DNA of 64,000 nucleotides, taken from the NCBI GenBank assembly GCA_039026375.1, contig JBCCML010000010.1, forward strand, positions 43,601 through 107,600. Direction: 5' to 3'. The notes beneath the pieces were generated by a model. That model was not told the DNA's origin. It saw nothing but the letters and a program-made list of their open reading frames with translations, and ran no database searches. How positions within the stretch are numbered: the stretch's first letter is position 1; each line of letters begins with the position of its first letter. Position numbers and translations under genes: made by a program. This document shows positions 34,811 through 43,115 of the stretch, piece by piece. This DNA comes from Thermohalobaculum sp039026375. GTDB lineage: Bacteria; Pseudomonadota; Alphaproteobacteria; Rhodobacterales; Rhodobacteraceae.

Positions 34811-35191
34811 ATGACCAAACGCAGCCCCGCCGAACGCCAACACGTCAACGACATGATGGGTACGCTGGAGGAGATCCAGATGGAGATGGCGATCCGTCGC
34901 CGCGGCAAGAACATAGTGCCCAAGGACTGGCCGGGCGTGGCCGACTATACCCCGTGCGGCAAGCCCAAGAAGCGCATGACCATCCGGCTGGAGGCCGAGG
35001 TGCTGGATTGGTACCAGGCGCTGGGCCAGGGCTATCAGAACCGGATCAACGCAGTGCTGAAGGCCTATATGCACGGCATCATCTCGAAGGTGCTGTCGGA
35101 CGACCGCGACGACATGGACATGTGGATGAACCTGCCAAAGCTGGAACAGCGGATCGCGCAGGAACGCCGCGCGCGGGAGGCGGGCCGCTAG
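34811..35191 (+). CDS. BrnA antitoxin-like protein without an adjacent BrnT
   Basis: 126 residues from MTKRSPAERQHVNDMM. The central segment KKRMTIRLEAEVLDWYQALGQGYQNRINAVLKAYM near residue 58-92 resembles the ribbon-helix-helix C-terminus of BrnA antitoxins. Both ends extend beyond the usual core: an N-terminal helical part with a K-D-W-P-G-V-A stretch and a C-terminal charged helix. No BrnT-like RNase gene lies on either side. It could be a DNA-binding regulator. The promoter is shared with repeat copy 2. Confidence 0.7.
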   Translation: MTKRSPAERQHVNDMMGTLEEIQMEMAIRRRGKNIVPKDWPGVADYTPCGKPKKRMTIRLEAEVLDWYQALGQGYQNRINAVLKAYMHGIISKVLSDDRDDMDMWMNLPKLEQRIAQERRAREAGR

Positions 35192-35261
35192 ATCGTGACG
35201 TGGCCCAGCAGATAACGTAGACCCCGTCAAAGATCGGTTCGGGCCAAAAGACGGGGGCGAG

Positions 35262-35831
35262 ATGCGTTGGATCGTGGTGATGTTGGCGCTGTTCCTGGCG
35301 GTCCCACTATCTGTGCCGGCCCAGGCCGATCCCAGCGTGCTGGCCCGCCTGGCCGAGCCGCACACCCACGCCATCATGCGCCACGCCCTGGCGCCCGGCA
35401 GTGGTGACCCCGAGAACTTTGACCTGTTCGACTGTGCGACCCAGCGCAACCTGTCCGATGACGGGCGGCGCCAGGCGGCCCGGGCGGGCGACATGCTGCG
35501 TGCCGCGGGCGTCCAGATCGACGCGGTCTGGTCCAGCTTTTACTGCCGTAACCTGGAGACGGCGGAACTGATGGCAATGGGCGCGGCGCAGACGCTCTCG
35601 AACCTCAATTTCTTCGGGCGGGACAAGTCCTCGAACCGGCGCCGGACCCAGGCGGTGATCGCCGCCATGGCCGAAATGCCCGACGATCAGACCCTGCTGG
35701 TGGTGGGCCACAGCGCAAATATCGAGGCAATCACCGGCACGCGCCCGATCTCTGGCGAGGTCCAGGTGGTGCGGATCACGCCGGACGGGGCGGTCACGCT
35801 GCTGGGCCGGGTCGAGGTGCCGGTTTTCTAA
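35262..35831 (+). CDS. Exported histidine phosphatase family protein
   Basis: 189 residues. N-terminal signal sequence (MRWIVVMLALFLAVPLSVPAQA), then the phosphoglycerate mutase-like fold. The catalytic RH-x motif reads THAIMRHALAPGSGDPENFD near residue 35, with NLSDDGRRQAARAGDMLRAAG near 66, VWSSFYCRNLETAELMA near 88 and VVGHSANIEAITG near 148. Members remove phosphate from diverse substrates. The signal peptide indicates a periplasmic role, unusual for the small cytosolic SixA group. It appears monocistronic. Confidence 0.85.
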   Translation: MRWIVVMLALFLAVPLSVPAQADPSVLARLAEPHTHAIMRHALAPGSGDPENFDLFDCATQRNLSDDGRRQAARAGDMLRAAGVQIDAVWSSFYCRNLETAELMAMGAAQTLSNLNFFGRDKSSNRRRTQAVIAAMAEMPDDQTLLVVGHSANIEAITGTRPISGEVQVVRITPDGAVTLLGRVEVPVF

Positions 35832-35998
35832 GTCAGGCGGCGCGGGCACGGCGTGGTTTGAGGGGCGTCGTTCATGGCCCGTCTTGCAATCGGTTGCGGC
35901 GGCGGTAGGGTGGCCCGAGGCACCGCCCTACACCGCGCTGATCCCCTGGTGGACCCGGCACCGCCCGGCCCGCGCACCCCGGACAGAAAGGGTATGCC

Positions 35999-36415
35999 AT
36001 GTCCATCGACAACGAGTCCGATCAATCCGCGCCGACAGCGGATCGTGATGCCCAGGAAATGCCGCGTCTGGGCCGAATTGCCGCGATGCTGCCCGTGACG
36101 AACATTGAGCGGGCGTACCGTGCCTATGCCGCCGCCTTCGGGTTCGAGAAGACCTTCGAGAATGGCGATCCGGTCGGTTTCATGATCCTGCGAAGGGATG
36201 ATGCCGAGTTGCACCTGTCCCTACAGCCCGGCCACCGGGCGCCGCCGTTCAATGTGGCGCACATGTTGGTGGCGGATGCCCGTGCCGCCCAGGCGCGGTG
36301 CTTGGCGCAGGGATTTCGGATCATCAAGGGCTTGCAGGACAAGGATTATGGCCTGCGCGCCTTTGTATTTGCCGATCACGACGGCAACCGGATCGACGTG
36401 GGCGAGCTGATCTGA
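35999..36415 (+). CDS. VOC (glyoxalase/bleomycin-resistance-like) superfamily protein
   Basis: 138 residues. After an acidic N-terminus come paired betaalphabeta units: AAMLPVTNIERAYRAYAAAFGFEKTFENGD, VGFMILRRDDAELHLSLQPG, and DARAAQARCLAQGFRIIKGLQDKDYGLRAFVFADHDGNRIDVGE. The final half resembles proteins in which the VOC metal site is only partly kept, with Glu near the C-terminus. The substrate is unknown. Its coding strand runs into the CoA transferase gene with a 35-bp gap between convergent stops. Confidence 0.8.
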   Translation: MSIDNESDQSAPTADRDAQEMPRLGRIAAMLPVTNIERAYRAYAAAFGFEKTFENGDPVGFMILRRDDAELHLSLQPGHRAPPFNVAHMLVADARAAQARCLAQGFRIIKGLQDKDYGLRAFVFADHDGNRIDVGELI

Positions 36416-36450
36416 CCGGCGCCCTCGGGCGCCTGATCAGGGTGTCCCGC

Positions 36451-37644
36451 TCACGCGGCCGGGCGGATGGCCGCCCCGCTGTCCAGCAGTTCGGCGATCT
36501 GGTCGGCGGGGATGCCGGCCTCGGCCAGCACCTCGGCCGTGTGCGCGCCCAGCGCTGGCGCGGGCGTCGGCTGGGGCAGGGGCGTGCCGCCAAAATCCGC
36601 GGGCGCCCGGGTCTGGCGGATCGGGCCGGCGCCCGGATGCTCGGTCTCGACAATCAGCGCGTTGGCCGCGATCTGGGGATGGCGGATCATCTCGCGCCGG
36701 GTCAGCACGGGCGCGCAGGGCACGTCGAATTCGTCGAGCCGGGCGATCCAGTCGGCGGTGGTGCGGGTGCGCAGTGCTTCCTGCGTCAGTTCCAGGCGCG
36801 CGGGCTTGTGATCCTCCAACCCCGCCGAGGTCTGGAAGCGGGGGTCGGCCTTCCATTCGGGCCGGTCGCAGGCGTCGGCCAGCTTGTGCCAGTCGACCAG
36901 CCGGAAGGCCGCGACCGAGATGAAGCCGTCCAGCGTCTCGTAGATCAGGTCGATGAAGGATTGGGCGGTCTCGGTCTCCATCTCGTCGCCGATGAAGGTG
37001 TGCCCGCCCATGTCTGACGACCAGAGGAAGTGGATGACGGTGTCCAGCATGCTGAGCTGGATGTGCTGGCCCCCAGCGCCGCGCTCGCGGGCGAAGAGGG
37101 CCGCGGTGATCGCCTGGGCCACGGTGAAGCCGGTCAGCTTGTCGGGCAGGATGGTGCGGATCAGGCGCGGGCGCTCCTGGTCCGAGGCGGCCTGGACCGT
37201 GGTCAGCCCGGAAAGCGACTGGATCAGCGGGTCGAAGACGGGTTTCTGGGCGTAGGGGCCCTGGAAGCCGAAGCCCGCGATGGAGGCGTAGATGATGTCC
37301 GGCCGCACCTGGGCCGCGGCCTCATAGCCAATGCCCAGCCGGTCGGCGACGCCGGGACGGAAGTTCTGCATCACCACGTCGGCGCCCGCGATCAGCTGCA
37401 TCAGCGCCTCGCGCGCGCCGGGCTTCTTGAGGTCCAGCACGACCGAGCGTTTGCCGCGGTTGTTATTAAGGAAGCTGGCGGACCAGCCGTTGCGCTGGGT
37501 GGCTGCGGCGCGGGTATTGTCGCCGGTGGGGCTTTCCACTTTGATCACGTCCGCGCCCTGATCGGCCAGGATCATCGAGCCCAGTGGCCCCGAGATCATG
37601 CCCGTCAGGTCGATCACCCGAATGCCCGCCAGCGGTCCCGCCAT
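36451..37644 (-). CDS. CaiB/BaiF family (class III) CoA transferase
   Basis: 397 residues. MAGPLAGIRVIDLTGMISGPLGSMILADQGADVIKVE opens the protein; NNRGKRSVVLDLKKPGAREAL and MQNFRPGVADRLG follow near residues 58 and 92, and DP.LSG.TVQAASDQERP. The catalytic Asp of this class would lie in the FDPLIQSLSGLTTVQ region. It moves CoA between carboxylic acids without a covalent glutamyl-CoA dead end. The acid is unknown. The gene stands alone, between convergent and divergent neighbours. Confidence 0.9.
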   Translation of the reverse strand: MAGPLAGIRVIDLTGMISGPLGSMILADQGADVIKVESPTGDNTRAAATQRNGWSASFLNNNRGKRSVVLDLKKPGAREALMQLIAGADVVMQNFRPGVADRLGIGYEAAAQVRPDIIYASIAGFGFQGPYAQKPVFDPLIQSLSGLTTVQAASDQERPRLIRTILPDKLTGFTVAQAITAALFARERGAGGQHIQLSMLDTVIHFLWSSDMGGHTFIGDEMETETAQSFIDLIYETLDGFISVAAFRLVDWHKLADACDRPEWKADPRFQTSAGLEDHKPARLELTQEALRTRTTADWIARLDEFDVPCAPVLTRREMIRHPQIAANALIVETEHPGAGPIRQTRAPADFGGTPLPQPTPAPALGAHTAEVLAEAGIPADQIAELLDSGAAIRPAA

Positions 37645-37811
37645 GTCTGTCTCCGACGCTGTCTGTGATGTCGTTAGGACAGAACCTAGGCCTGGGAGGG
37701 GCTGCGACCAAGTCCCGGGTGCGTGATGTCGGGCCGAGGAAGTGTGCGAAGGCCCTTCCGTTCGTTGCCCGGCGACTATAGGTTGCGCCCGGCGCGCAGC
37801 AGGAGGGTCCG

Positions 37812-38459
37812 GTGAGCGATACCGACAGCTTCATCCAGGAAGTCAGTGAAGAGGTCCGCCAGGACCGGATGTATGCCCTGTGGAAGAAATGGGGGCCATT
37901 GGTGATCGGCGGCATTGCCGTCGTCGTCGGCGGCGCGGCCTTCTGGTCCTGGCAAAAGGCTCAGGACCGGGCAGCGGCGGAAGTGCGGGGCGGCACGTTC
38001 ATTGCAGCAGACCCAGCCGAGATCAACCAGATGACGGCCTTGCCGGAGCGGGTCGATGGCCCGGCCCAGCTGATCGCTCAGCTGGCGGCGGCGGCGGCGC
38101 TGGCCGAGGAAGGCCAAAACGAAGCTGCGTTGGCCGCTTATCAGGCGGTGGTGGCGCGGCCTGATTTGACGCCTGAATATGCTGACCTCGCCGCCCTCCA
38201 GGTGGTGCGTCTGACAGCGGCGACCGGTGACGCAGAGGGCGCGCGCCAGGGATTGGCCGTGTTGGTTGAAGCGAACCGTCCTTACCGGCTGCTGGCTTTG
38301 GAGCTGCGGGCTGCTTTGGCCATGGCGGCGGGCGACGTCGAGGCGGCCCAGGCAGACCTGCGGGTGCTGGTGGCGGACCCGGCAGCGACACCAGGCCAGC
38401 GCCAACGCGCCCTGGCGATGCTGGAGATCACGGGCGCAGGACCGGTCGAAAACGGATAA
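37812..38459 (+). CDS. YfgM-like TPR membrane protein
   Basis: 215 residues from GTG after GGAGGGTCC. One membrane helix (WGPLVIGGIAVVVGGAAFWSW) follows a short cytoplasmic segment DSFIQEVSEEVRQDRMYALWKKW, and the periplasmic domain contains TPR-like helices in which Ala and Leu repeat (AQLAAAAALAEEGQNEAALAAYQAVVARP). YfgM is a Sec-translocon ancillary chaperone-like factor in other bacteria. The arrangement yfgM followed by bamB is conserved across proteobacteria and supports the assignment. Confidence 0.85.
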   Translation: MSDTDSFIQEVSEEVRQDRMYALWKKWGPLVIGGIAVVVGGAAFWSWQKAQDRAAAEVRGGTFIAADPAEINQMTALPERVDGPAQLIAQLAAAAALAEEGQNEAALAAYQAVVARPDLTPEYADLAALQVVRLTAATGDAEGARQGLAVLVEANRPYRLLALELRAALAMAAGDVEAAQADLRVLVADPAATPGQRQRALAMLEITGAGPVENG

Positions 38460-38534
38460 CCGGCGAAGGATACGTTCCGGCTGGCCCGCCTGGGGGATGG
38501 TGGCGCAGCGCCGGACAGATTGGGGAGCAGGCAG

Positions 38535-39845
38535 ATGAAAATGGCGCGTGGGTTTCGACTGATCGGCGGTGGCATTGTCGTCGCCGGTCTGCTGGCCGGC
38601 TGCGGCTGGTTCGACGACGAGGAGATCTTGGAGGGCGAGCGCATCCGCATCCGCGACCGCGTCGTTGATGCTCGTGCTTTCACCGGGCCGGTACCGGCGC
38701 TGCCCCAGGCCGTGCGCAACACCGAATGGACGCAGACCAACGCCACGTCCACCCATGCGGCCGGGCACCTGGCCGGTCCCGCTGCGCTGTCCCTGGCCTG
38801 GACGGTCGATGCGGGGGCAGGTGACGAAGACGGCATTACTTCGGCGCCAGTGATCGCCAATGGCCGGGTCTTCACGCTGGATGCCGCGGCCCAGGTCTCG
38901 GCCTTCGATGCGAGCTCGGGCACGCTGGCATGGCGAAGCGATCTGGCGCCCGAGGGTGAGGACGGCGACGACGGCTTTGGCGGTGGTCTGGCGATCTTGG
39001 GCGAGACGGTGCTGGCCACCACCGGATTCGGCGAGATCGTGGCCCTATCTGCGGCGTCGGGCGACGTCTTATGGCGCTATCGGGCGGGCGCCCCGTTCCG
39101 GGCGGCTCCGGCTGCTGCAGGCGGCGTCGTTATCGCCGTGACGCGGGACAACCGTGCCGTAGCAGTCGACGCGACGACCGGCCAGGTGGGCTGGCGTCTG
39201 GACGGGATTACGTCCGATGCGGGCCTGCTGGGCGGCGCGAGTCCGGCAATCTCCGGCCGCTTGGCCGTACTGCCGTTTGCCTCGGGCGAGATCATTGGGG
39301 TCGATGCGACGTCGGGCCGGTCGATCTGGAACGCGGTGCTGGGTGGGGCGCGGCGCGGACTGGCGCGGGCCTCGATCTCGGATGTCACGGGTGATCCAGT
39401 GATCGTTGGACGGGCCGTGATCGCGGCCAATCAGTCCGGCCGGATCGTCGCCATTGATGGGCAGACGGGACGGCGGGGTTGGACGCGATCTGTGGGTTCG
39501 ACCGGGCCGTTATGGACGGACGGGACATCGATCTACCTGACAGCGGACGACGCGGCATTGATGCGTCTGTCGGCTCAGACTGGACAGACGATTTGGCGTA
39601 ATGAGCTGGCCGCCTTTGAAGACCCTGAGGATCGCGAGGATCCGATTGCCTATTCGGGTCCGGTGCTGGTGGGCGGCCGCCTGCTGGTGACCGACAGTCT
39701 GGGCAATCTGATCAGCTTTGATCCAGCGTCGGGGGCGGAGGTGGCGCGGGTCAGCATTGGCTCGGGCACAACGGCCGGGGTCGCGGTGGCGAACGCTACC
39801 GTCTACGTCCTCAGCGACAGTGGCAACCTGTTGGCGTTCCGCTAG
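38535..39845 (+). CDS. bamB: Outer-membrane assembly lipoprotein BamB
   Basis: 436 residues from the ATG after GGGGAGCAGGCAG. A lipoprotein signal peptide ends with LLAGCG. The remainder consists of PQQ-type beta-propeller repeats, each with a GxxYA-like strand and Trp/Ala residues (ASSGTLAWRSDL, LSAASGDVLWRY, VDATTGQVGWRL, IDGQTGRRGWTR, RLSAQTGQTIWR). BamB helps the BAM complex insert outer-membrane proteins. It is followed by a strong hairpin rather than der, which often follows in gammaproteobacteria. Confidence 0.9.
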   Translation: MKMARGFRLIGGGIVVAGLLAGCGWFDDEEILEGERIRIRDRVVDARAFTGPVPALPQAVRNTEWTQTNATSTHAAGHLAGPAALSLAWTVDAGAGDEDGITSAPVIANGRVFTLDAAAQVSAFDASSGTLAWRSDLAPEGEDGDDGFGGGLAILGETVLATTGFGEIVALSAASGDVLWRYRAGAPFRAAPAAAGGVVIAVTRDNRAVAVDATTGQVGWRLDGITSDAGLLGGASPAISGRLAVLPFASGEIIGVDATSGRSIWNAVLGGARRGLARASISDVTGDPVIVGRAVIAANQSGRIVAIDGQTGRRGWTRSVGSTGPLWTDGTSIYLTADDAALMRLSAQTGQTIWRNELAAFEDPEDREDPIAYSGPVLVGGRLLVTDSLGNLISFDPASGAEVARVSIGSGTTAGVAVANATVYVLSDSGNLLAFR

Positions 39846-39847
39846 GA

Positions 39848-39906
39848 CCCAACCCGGCCCGGCGCGCCGCCCACCCGCCCGCCCCGACGCACCGGGCCGG
39901 GTTGGG
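39848..39906. terminator. Gene-end hairpin after bamB
   Basis: CCCAACCCGGCCCGG (39848-39862) pairs perfectly with CCGGGCCGGGTTGGG (39892-39906), a 15-base stem. The loop includes GCCCACCCGCCCGCC, linking it to the hairpin family. It begins three bases after the stop. Confidence 0.65.
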
Positions 39907-39968
39907 CACCCGGACTGGTGGGTGTTGTTCGGGGGCCAGCGCGATTTCACGCAGGTTTCAATCAACGC

Positions 39969-41213
39969 TCAGGCGAGCTTCGCCAGGGCGTGGCGTTTCT
40001 TGCCCGCCGAGAGCTTGAGGGGACTGGCCAACTCTTCGGGCGTGATCATCTGGCCGGGATCCTGCACCGGCTGATCGTTCAGCCGAGCCCCGCCATCGGC
40101 GATCAGGCGCCTTGCCGCTTTGCCCGATTCCGCGAGCCCTGAGCGCACGAAAAGCTGGCTGATCGAGATGCCGTTCTCGGCGAAATCACCCGCCGCCAAC
40201 GCAACCGTGGGCAGATCCGCCCCGGCACCGCCTGCCTCGAACGTCTCCTTGGCCGTGGCAGCGGCCGCTTCGGCCGCCGCGCGCCCGTGGCACATGGCGG
40301 TAACTTCGTTGGCCAGCACGATCTTGGCGTCGTTGATCTCCTGACCGTCCAGCGCTTCCAGGCGGGCGATCTCGTCCAGCGGCAGATCGGTGTATAGCTT
40401 GAGAAACCGGCCCACATCGGCGTCCAGCGTATTGCGCCAGAACTGCCAGAATTCGTAAGCGCTCAGCATGTCGTCGTTCAGCCAGACCGCGCCGCTGGCC
40501 GACTTGCCCATCTTGGTGCCGTCCGCCTTGGTCAGGAGCGGGCTGGTCAGGCCGAAGACGGTCGCCTCGTTCATCCGGCGGCTGAGATCGATGCCGTTGA
40601 CGATGTTGCCCCACTGGTCCGAGCCACCCATTTGCAGCTGACAGCCATAACGGCGGTTTAGCTCCATGAAGTCGTAGGCCTGCAGGATCATGTAGTTGAA
40701 TTCCAGGAAGCTGAGGCTTTGCTCGCGGTCCAGCCGGGACTTTACGCTTTCGAAGGTCAGCATGCGGTTCACGCTGAAATAGCGCCCCACTTCGCGCAGG
40801 AAGGGGATGTAGGCCAGCCCGCCCAGCCAGTCGGCGTTGTTGGCCATAATGGCCCCTGCCTCGAAGTCGATGTACTTGGCGAAGACCTTCTGGATGCCGG
40901 CGATGTTGGCGTTGATGGTCTCGTTGGTCATCAGGCTGCGTTCATCGGCGCGGAAGCTGGGATCGCCGATCTTCGAGGTACCCCCGCCCATTAGCACGAT
41001 CGGCTGGTGGCCGGTCTTTTGCAGCCAGCGCAGCATCATGATCTGCATCAGCGAGCCCACATGCAGCGAAGTCGCCGTGGCGTCGAAGCCGATATAGGCG
41101 GGGACAGAACCTGCCATCAGCGCCTCGTCGAGGCCCTGCATATCCGTGCAATCCTGGAGGAAGCCGCGGGTCTCCATCACCCGCAGGAACTCCGATTTTG
41201 GCTGGTAGGTCAT
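39969..41213 (-). CDS. tyrS: Tyrosyl-tRNA synthetase
   Basis: 414 residues. MTYQPKSEFLRVMETRGFLQDCTDMQGLDEAL opens the protein; the class I HIGH-like motif is LHVGSLMQIMMLRWLQ near residue 51, and KMGKSAS near residue 228 corresponds to KMSKS. It is followed by the C-terminal S4-like RNA-binding domain with VRSGLAESGKAARRLIADGGARLNDQPV. The enzyme charges tRNA-Tyr. The long SYTPI region and lengths are normal. It is divergent from anmK with about 45 bases between start codons. Confidence 0.95.
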   Translation of the reverse strand: MTYQPKSEFLRVMETRGFLQDCTDMQGLDEALMAGSVPAYIGFDATATSLHVGSLMQIMMLRWLQKTGHQPIVLMGGGTSKIGDPSFRADERSLMTNETINANIAGIQKVFAKYIDFEAGAIMANNADWLGGLAYIPFLREVGRYFSVNRMLTFESVKSRLDREQSLSFLEFNYMILQAYDFMELNRRYGCQLQMGGSDQWGNIVNGIDLSRRMNEATVFGLTSPLLTKADGTKMGKSASGAVWLNDDMLSAYEFWQFWRNTLDADVGRFLKLYTDLPLDEIARLEALDGQEINDAKIVLANEVTAMCHGRAAAEAAAATAKETFEAGGAGADLPTVALAAGDFAENGISISQLFVRSGLAESGKAARRLIADGGARLNDQPVQDPGQMITPEELASPLKLSAGKKRHALAKLA

Positions 41214-41258
41214 CTGATCCGCTCCTATCGTCGGGCGGGCGTGATAACGGAGGGCTGC

Positions 41259-42431
41259 GTGGAAGGGAAGATCGATGTCGGGCCTGGCAGGCCGGTGTGG
41301 GCGATGGGCCTGATGTCGGGCACCTCTCTCGATGGCATCGATGCAGCGTTGTTGCGCACCGATGGCGAGACGATTGCCGCCTTCGGTCCGGCGTCATTCG
41401 CTGCTTACAGGCCGGGCGATCTGGCCTTTGTCGAATGGGTCCATCGCGAGTGGCAACGCTACCGTCCGCCTCAAAGCGAAGAGTTGCGCATCGAGCTGGG
41501 AGAGGCCGAGGGGGATGTTGTGCACCTGCATGCGGCGTCTGTTGTACGGACACTCGTGGCGCCGGCCCATGGCGCGTCGCCTCCCTTGCCGGCGGTCATT
41601 GGCTTTCATGGGCAGACCGTTGCCCATGATCCTGCCGCGGGATGGACATGGCAACTGGGCGACGGGTTGGCACTGGCTCGGGTGTTGAACCGCGCTGTCG
41701 TTTGGGATTTTCGGACCGCTGACATGGAGGCAGGCGGGCAGGGCGCGCCGCTGGCGTCTTTCTACCATTTTGCGCTGGCCAAGCACACCGGGGCGACCGA
41801 GCCGCTGGTGTTCTTGAATATTGGCGGGGTGGCGAACGTTACCTGGGTCGATCCATCGAAGGATCTGCCGGAGGAGGAGGGCGCCCTTCTGGCCTTCGAC
41901 ACCGGACCGGGAAATGCGCTGATCAATGACTGGATGCAGCGAAAGACTGGAGATCCATTGGATCACGATGGTCAAGCGGCCGCTAAAGGCGACGTGGATT
42001 GGATGGCGCTGCACTCAAACTTCGGTCGATCATATCTTCAGCGAAAACCGCCGAAGTCCCTAGATCGAAATGACTTTCACGGTGCGATGAACACGATTGA
42101 GGAATTGTCGACGAATGACGGTGCGGCGACCCTTACGGCGCTGACCGCTGAGTGTGTTGGCGAGGCGATGCAGCACATGCCCTCGCCACCGTCCCGCTGG
42201 CTCGTCTGTGGCGGTGGACGGCGGAACCCGACGATGATGCGCATGTTAACCGACCGCCTCGCGGCCCGCGTTGATCCCGTGGAAGCAGTGGGCCTGGACG
42301 GGGACATGCTCGAGGCGCAGGCCTTCGCCTACCTCGCCGTCCGAGTGCTACGGGGCCTGCCCACCTCGGCCCCTTCGACCACTGGCTGCAGCCAGCCCGT
42401 CTGCGGCGGCCGTATCAGCCACCCGCGCTGA
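41259..42431 (+). CDS. anmK: Anhydro-N-acetylmuramic acid kinase
   Basis: 390 residues from a GTG after GGAGGGCTGC; the core starts at WAMGLMSGTSLDGIDAALLRTDGE. The ATPase fold shows VIGFHGQTVAHDP near residue 113, LVFLNIGGVANVTWVDPS near 185 and AFDTGPGNALINDW near 214. It phosphorylates 1,6-anhydro-MurNAc released in cell-wall turnover, recycling it to MurNAc-6-phosphate. The start lies in the tyrS divergent region, leaving a very short untranslated leader. It is followed by a member of the hairpin family. Confidence 0.9.
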   Translation: MEGKIDVGPGRPVWAMGLMSGTSLDGIDAALLRTDGETIAAFGPASFAAYRPGDLAFVEWVHREWQRYRPPQSEELRIELGEAEGDVVHLHAASVVRTLVAPAHGASPPLPAVIGFHGQTVAHDPAAGWTWQLGDGLALARVLNRAVVWDFRTADMEAGGQGAPLASFYHFALAKHTGATEPLVFLNIGGVANVTWVDPSKDLPEEEGALLAFDTGPGNALINDWMQRKTGDPLDHDGQAAAKGDVDWMALHSNFGRSYLQRKPPKSLDRNDFHGAMNTIEELSTNDGAATLTALTAECVGEAMQHMPSPPSRWLVCGGGRRNPTMMRMLTDRLAARVDPVEAVGLDGDMLEAQAFAYLAVRVLRGLPTSAPSTTGCSQPVCGGRISHPR

Positions 42432-42432
42432 G

Positions 42433-42507
42433 CGTCGCCGCGCGCGGGTGGGTGGGTTGCGCAGAAGTTGACGCCGCGCGGGCCTCGACGGGGAGCGCGC
42501 GGCGACG
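42433..42507. terminator. Gene-end hairpin with GGGTGGGTGGG loop (after anmK)
   Basis: CGTCGCCGCGCGC (42433-42445) is the exact reverse complement of GCGCGCGGCGACG (42495-42507). The loop begins GGGTGGGTGGGTT and later contains GAAGTTGACGCCGC; read on the minus strand it aligns with the copy at 29207-29281. It lies between convergent anmK and GST genes. Confidence 0.65.
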
Positions 42508-42512
42508 CGTCC

Positions 42513-43115
42513 TCAGTCGCTGGGCATCGTGGCCTGCATCGAGGGTTTGGCGGACAGTGCTTCGAACCAGGCGGCCAGTTTCGGCGCGCGGTCACGCCAG
42601 GCCATGTCCGGGTGGCGGAAATCCGCGTAACCCAGTGCCGCGCCAATGGCGACCTGATCGATCGTGAAATCCCCACCCAGCTCATCGACATGCTTCTCGA
42701 AATGGCCGATGCCGCGGAAGGCCTTGCCCCGCTGCCCGTCGATCCATTCCTGCGAGGCCTTGTCGCCCTTCAGGCGTGTCTCGTAGACGGCCAGCAACAG
42801 GGCGTCGATCATCCCCTCGGCCAACGCTTCCCGCGCCTTGATCCGAAAGCCTTCTGTGCCCGTGCCATAGAACGATCCGCTGCCCGTCTCGTTCAGGTAG
42901 CGGCAGATCACGCGGCTATCGACCAGGGTGCCGGCATCCTCGGTAACGAGGGCCGGGATTTTGCCCACCGGGTTCACGGCGACCACGTCGGGGTTCGGGT
43001 CAAGGGGAGAGCTGCGCCCCTGCACCAGTTCCAGCCGATCCGCCAGACCCAGCTCGTGGGCGACGATCATGCACTTGCGCACATAGGGCGAGGCGGCGGC
43101 GTAGAATAACTTCAT
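42513..43115 (-). CDS. Glutathione S-transferase family protein
   Basis: 200 residues, starting MKLFYAAASPYVRKCMIVAHELGLADRLELV, a thioredoxin-like N-terminal domain with the loop NPVGKIPALVTEDAGTLVDSRVICRYL near residue 50. An all-helical C-terminal domain follows, with DFTIDQVAIGAALGYADFR near 150. The group includes maleylacetoacetate isomerase-like and stress enzymes; the substrate is unknown. It starts one base inside the upstream MFS stop, indicating coupling. Confidence 0.87.
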   Translation of the reverse strand: MKLFYAAASPYVRKCMIVAHELGLADRLELVQGRSSPLDPNPDVVAVNPVGKIPALVTEDAGTLVDSRVICRYLNETGSGSFYGTGTEGFRIKAREALAEGMIDALLLAVYETRLKGDKASQEWIDGQRGKAFRGIGHFEKHVDELGGDFTIDQVAIGAALGYADFRHPDMAWRDRAPKLAAWFEALSAKPSMQATMPSD

